DNA of 6,411 nt, taken from the NCBI GenBank assembly GCA_012511735.1, contig JAAZFK010000030.1:1-6411 (forward strand). The letters are read 5' to 3'. This stretch comes from Clostridiaceae bacterium. GTDB taxonomy: Bacteria > Bacillota > Clostridia > Saccharofermentanales > DTU023. Positions 5,547-6,411 of the stretch are shown here, piece by piece. A program made the position numbers and the translations under genes. Positions within the stretch are counted from its first letter, which is position 1, and every line of letters begins with the position of its first letter. The notes beneath the pieces are model-generated. The model searched no databases, had not been told where the DNA came from, and saw only the letters and a program-made list of their open reading frames with translations.

Positions 5547-6411
5547 GTAATCCCCTTTCCGGAATTGTCACTTGAACCAATGTACCCTGCCCGCGGTCGC
5601 CGGCGAACTCGATGGAAGCCCCCGGCATGATGCTGATTTTCTTGATGATGTTCTGTAATCCAAGTCTCCTTGACTCGCCCTTGAGGATCCTCTCCCGTTT
5701 GTCAGGAGCCATACCGATCCCGTTATCTTCAACCGTGATCCGGATGTAGCCGTCCCCTGTTCTGCCGGCCATGATGCGGACGATCCCTTCCGAATCCAAA
5801 GAGGCGATGCCGTGCTTGACCGCGTTTTCGGCCAGGGGCTGGATGGTCAGGGGCGGAATCTGTCCGTCAAGATCACCCTCGATCTCGTATTGAATCTGAA
5901 GTTTGTCACCGTAGCGCATTTTCTCAATCTCCAGATAGGCGACCACCATCTCCAATTCCGTCTCCAGGGGAATCAGCCCTCTTTCCATATGGAAATCGAG
6001 CTTGCCCCGGAAATACAAAGCCAGGTAGTTGAGCGCTTCACGGGTTCTCTCACTGTCCTCATAGCTCAGGCCAATGATGGTATTGATGGTGTTGTAGACG
6101 AAATGCGGAGGAATCTGTGAGAAGAAATAATCGAACTCCCGTTCCAGCCTTTTCTCCGTCAACTCAGTCATTTCCAGGTAGTCAGCACGCAGTCGCTCGC
6201 CAATCAGGAAGACCATGCTGACCAGGACAAAGATCAGCATCCACTCGGAATAATGCGGGATCTTCCAGTCCAAGACCATTTTGACTCCCATGGAAATCCA
6301 GTAGGATGCCAGCGAGACGACAGCCACCAGGATGAATTCGACCGCCACCAACTTGCGCAGCATGGCCTTGATCATGACAACGGCCATGTAGCCGAAACTG
6401 GCAAAAAGAAC
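5518..6411 (-). CDS. LytS/YehU-type sensor histidine kinase, 5' end outside window
   Basis: This membrane sensor kinase carries a His_kinase domain of the LytS/YehU type followed by a HATPase_c domain. Counting from the first in-window ATG (6387), hydrophobic segments lie at about 13-35 and 49-63, then a charged helix (64-85) leads directly to the phospho-acceptor motif QIPPHFVYNTIN with H95. The ATP-binding part shows the N box (QPLAENAVKHG, E187/N188/H192), G1 (DNGIG, D221), GLQN and GQGT. No HAMP or PAS domain separates membrane and catalytic parts. The frame stays open with no stop from 6387 to the window edge. The edge-proximal codons (VLFASFGY) are hydrophobic and merge with the residues after the ATG into a probable further membrane helix, and no Shine-Dalgarno precedes that ATG. 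I therefore treat the gene as truncated, with more of its membrane sensor beyond the edge. Stimulus unknown. Confidence 0.9.
   Translation of the reverse strand, partial: VLFASFGYMAVVMIKAMLRKLVAVEFILVAVVSLASYWISMGVKMVLDWKIPHYSEWMLIFVLVSMVFLIGERLRADYLEMTELTEKRLEREFDYFFSQIPPHFVYNTINTIIGLSYEDSERTREALNYLALYFRGKLDFHMERGLIPLETELEMVVAYLEIEKMRYGDKLQIQYEIEGDLDGQIPPLTIQPLAENAVKHGIASLDSEGIVRIMAGRTGDGYIRITVEDNGIGMAPDKRERILKGESRRLGLQNIIKKISIMPGASIEFAGDRGQGTLVQVTIPERGLHGKSESRSD
5551..5557 (-). promoter_or_regulatory. Shine-Dalgarno of the response regulator, inside the kinase gene
   Basis: AAGGGGA on the minus strand precedes the ATG at 5546 with a short spacer. It lies within the kinase coding sequence, which supports this start and coupled translation of kinase and regulator. 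Confidence 0.7.

Noticed and set aside
4944..5630. Plus-strand open frame (228 codons) across the regulator and the kinase 3' end
   Set aside because: It is antisense to two overlapping genes with full catalytic motifs, so it is a shadow frame.

Overview
The window reads as chromosomal DNA from an anaerobic or facultatively anaerobic bacterium, most likely a Clostridia-type Firmicute or a similar anaerobe. The basis is indirect. Shine-Dalgarno sequences are strong (AGGAGG before the hemerythrin gene, GGGAGG, AGGAG, AAGGGGA). The gene content is typical of that group: a DUF438/hemerythrin/PAS protein, a Cof-type HAD phosphatase, and a LytS-like kinase paired with a REC-wHTH-BTAD regulator. Base composition looks moderately GC-rich by eye. 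There is no rRNA or other marker gene, so the taxonomic call is an inference.

Layout. Positions 8-988 (minus) encode a YihY/BrkB-type inner-membrane protein. A divergent intergenic region of about 220 bp follows. A compact plus-strand cluster then runs from 1209 to 4408: a DUF438-hemerythrin-PAS protein, a Cof-family HAD phosphatase 3 bp downstream, a small antibiotic-biosynthesis-monooxygenase (ABM) protein overlapping the HAD stop by ATGA, and after a 72-bp gap a pirin-family cupin. The pirin stop and the next gene's stop face each other 19 bp apart. The rest of the window is a minus-strand two-component system: a LytS/YehU-type histidine kinase (5518 to the right edge, 5' end outside the window), then a response regulator that starts inside the kinase's last codons.

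How the genes may work together. The four plus-strand genes probably form one transcript. Its members (a diiron-type hemerythrin fold with a PAS domain, a possible ABM oxygenase and a metal-binding pirin) suggest redox, oxygen or nitrosative stress handling, with the HAD protein as an accessory phosphatase; this is inference. The two-component pair is a self-contained signalling unit: the kinase belongs to the family that normally works with LytTR regulators, but its partner carries a SARP-type output. Nothing in the sequence ties it to the neighbouring operon apart from the tight convergent junction.

I see no tRNA, rRNA, CRISPR array, insertion sequence, long repeat or convincing intrinsic terminator. 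The genes all belong to known families. The points of most interest are the kinase/regulator pairing and the makeup of the hemerythrin-led operon.
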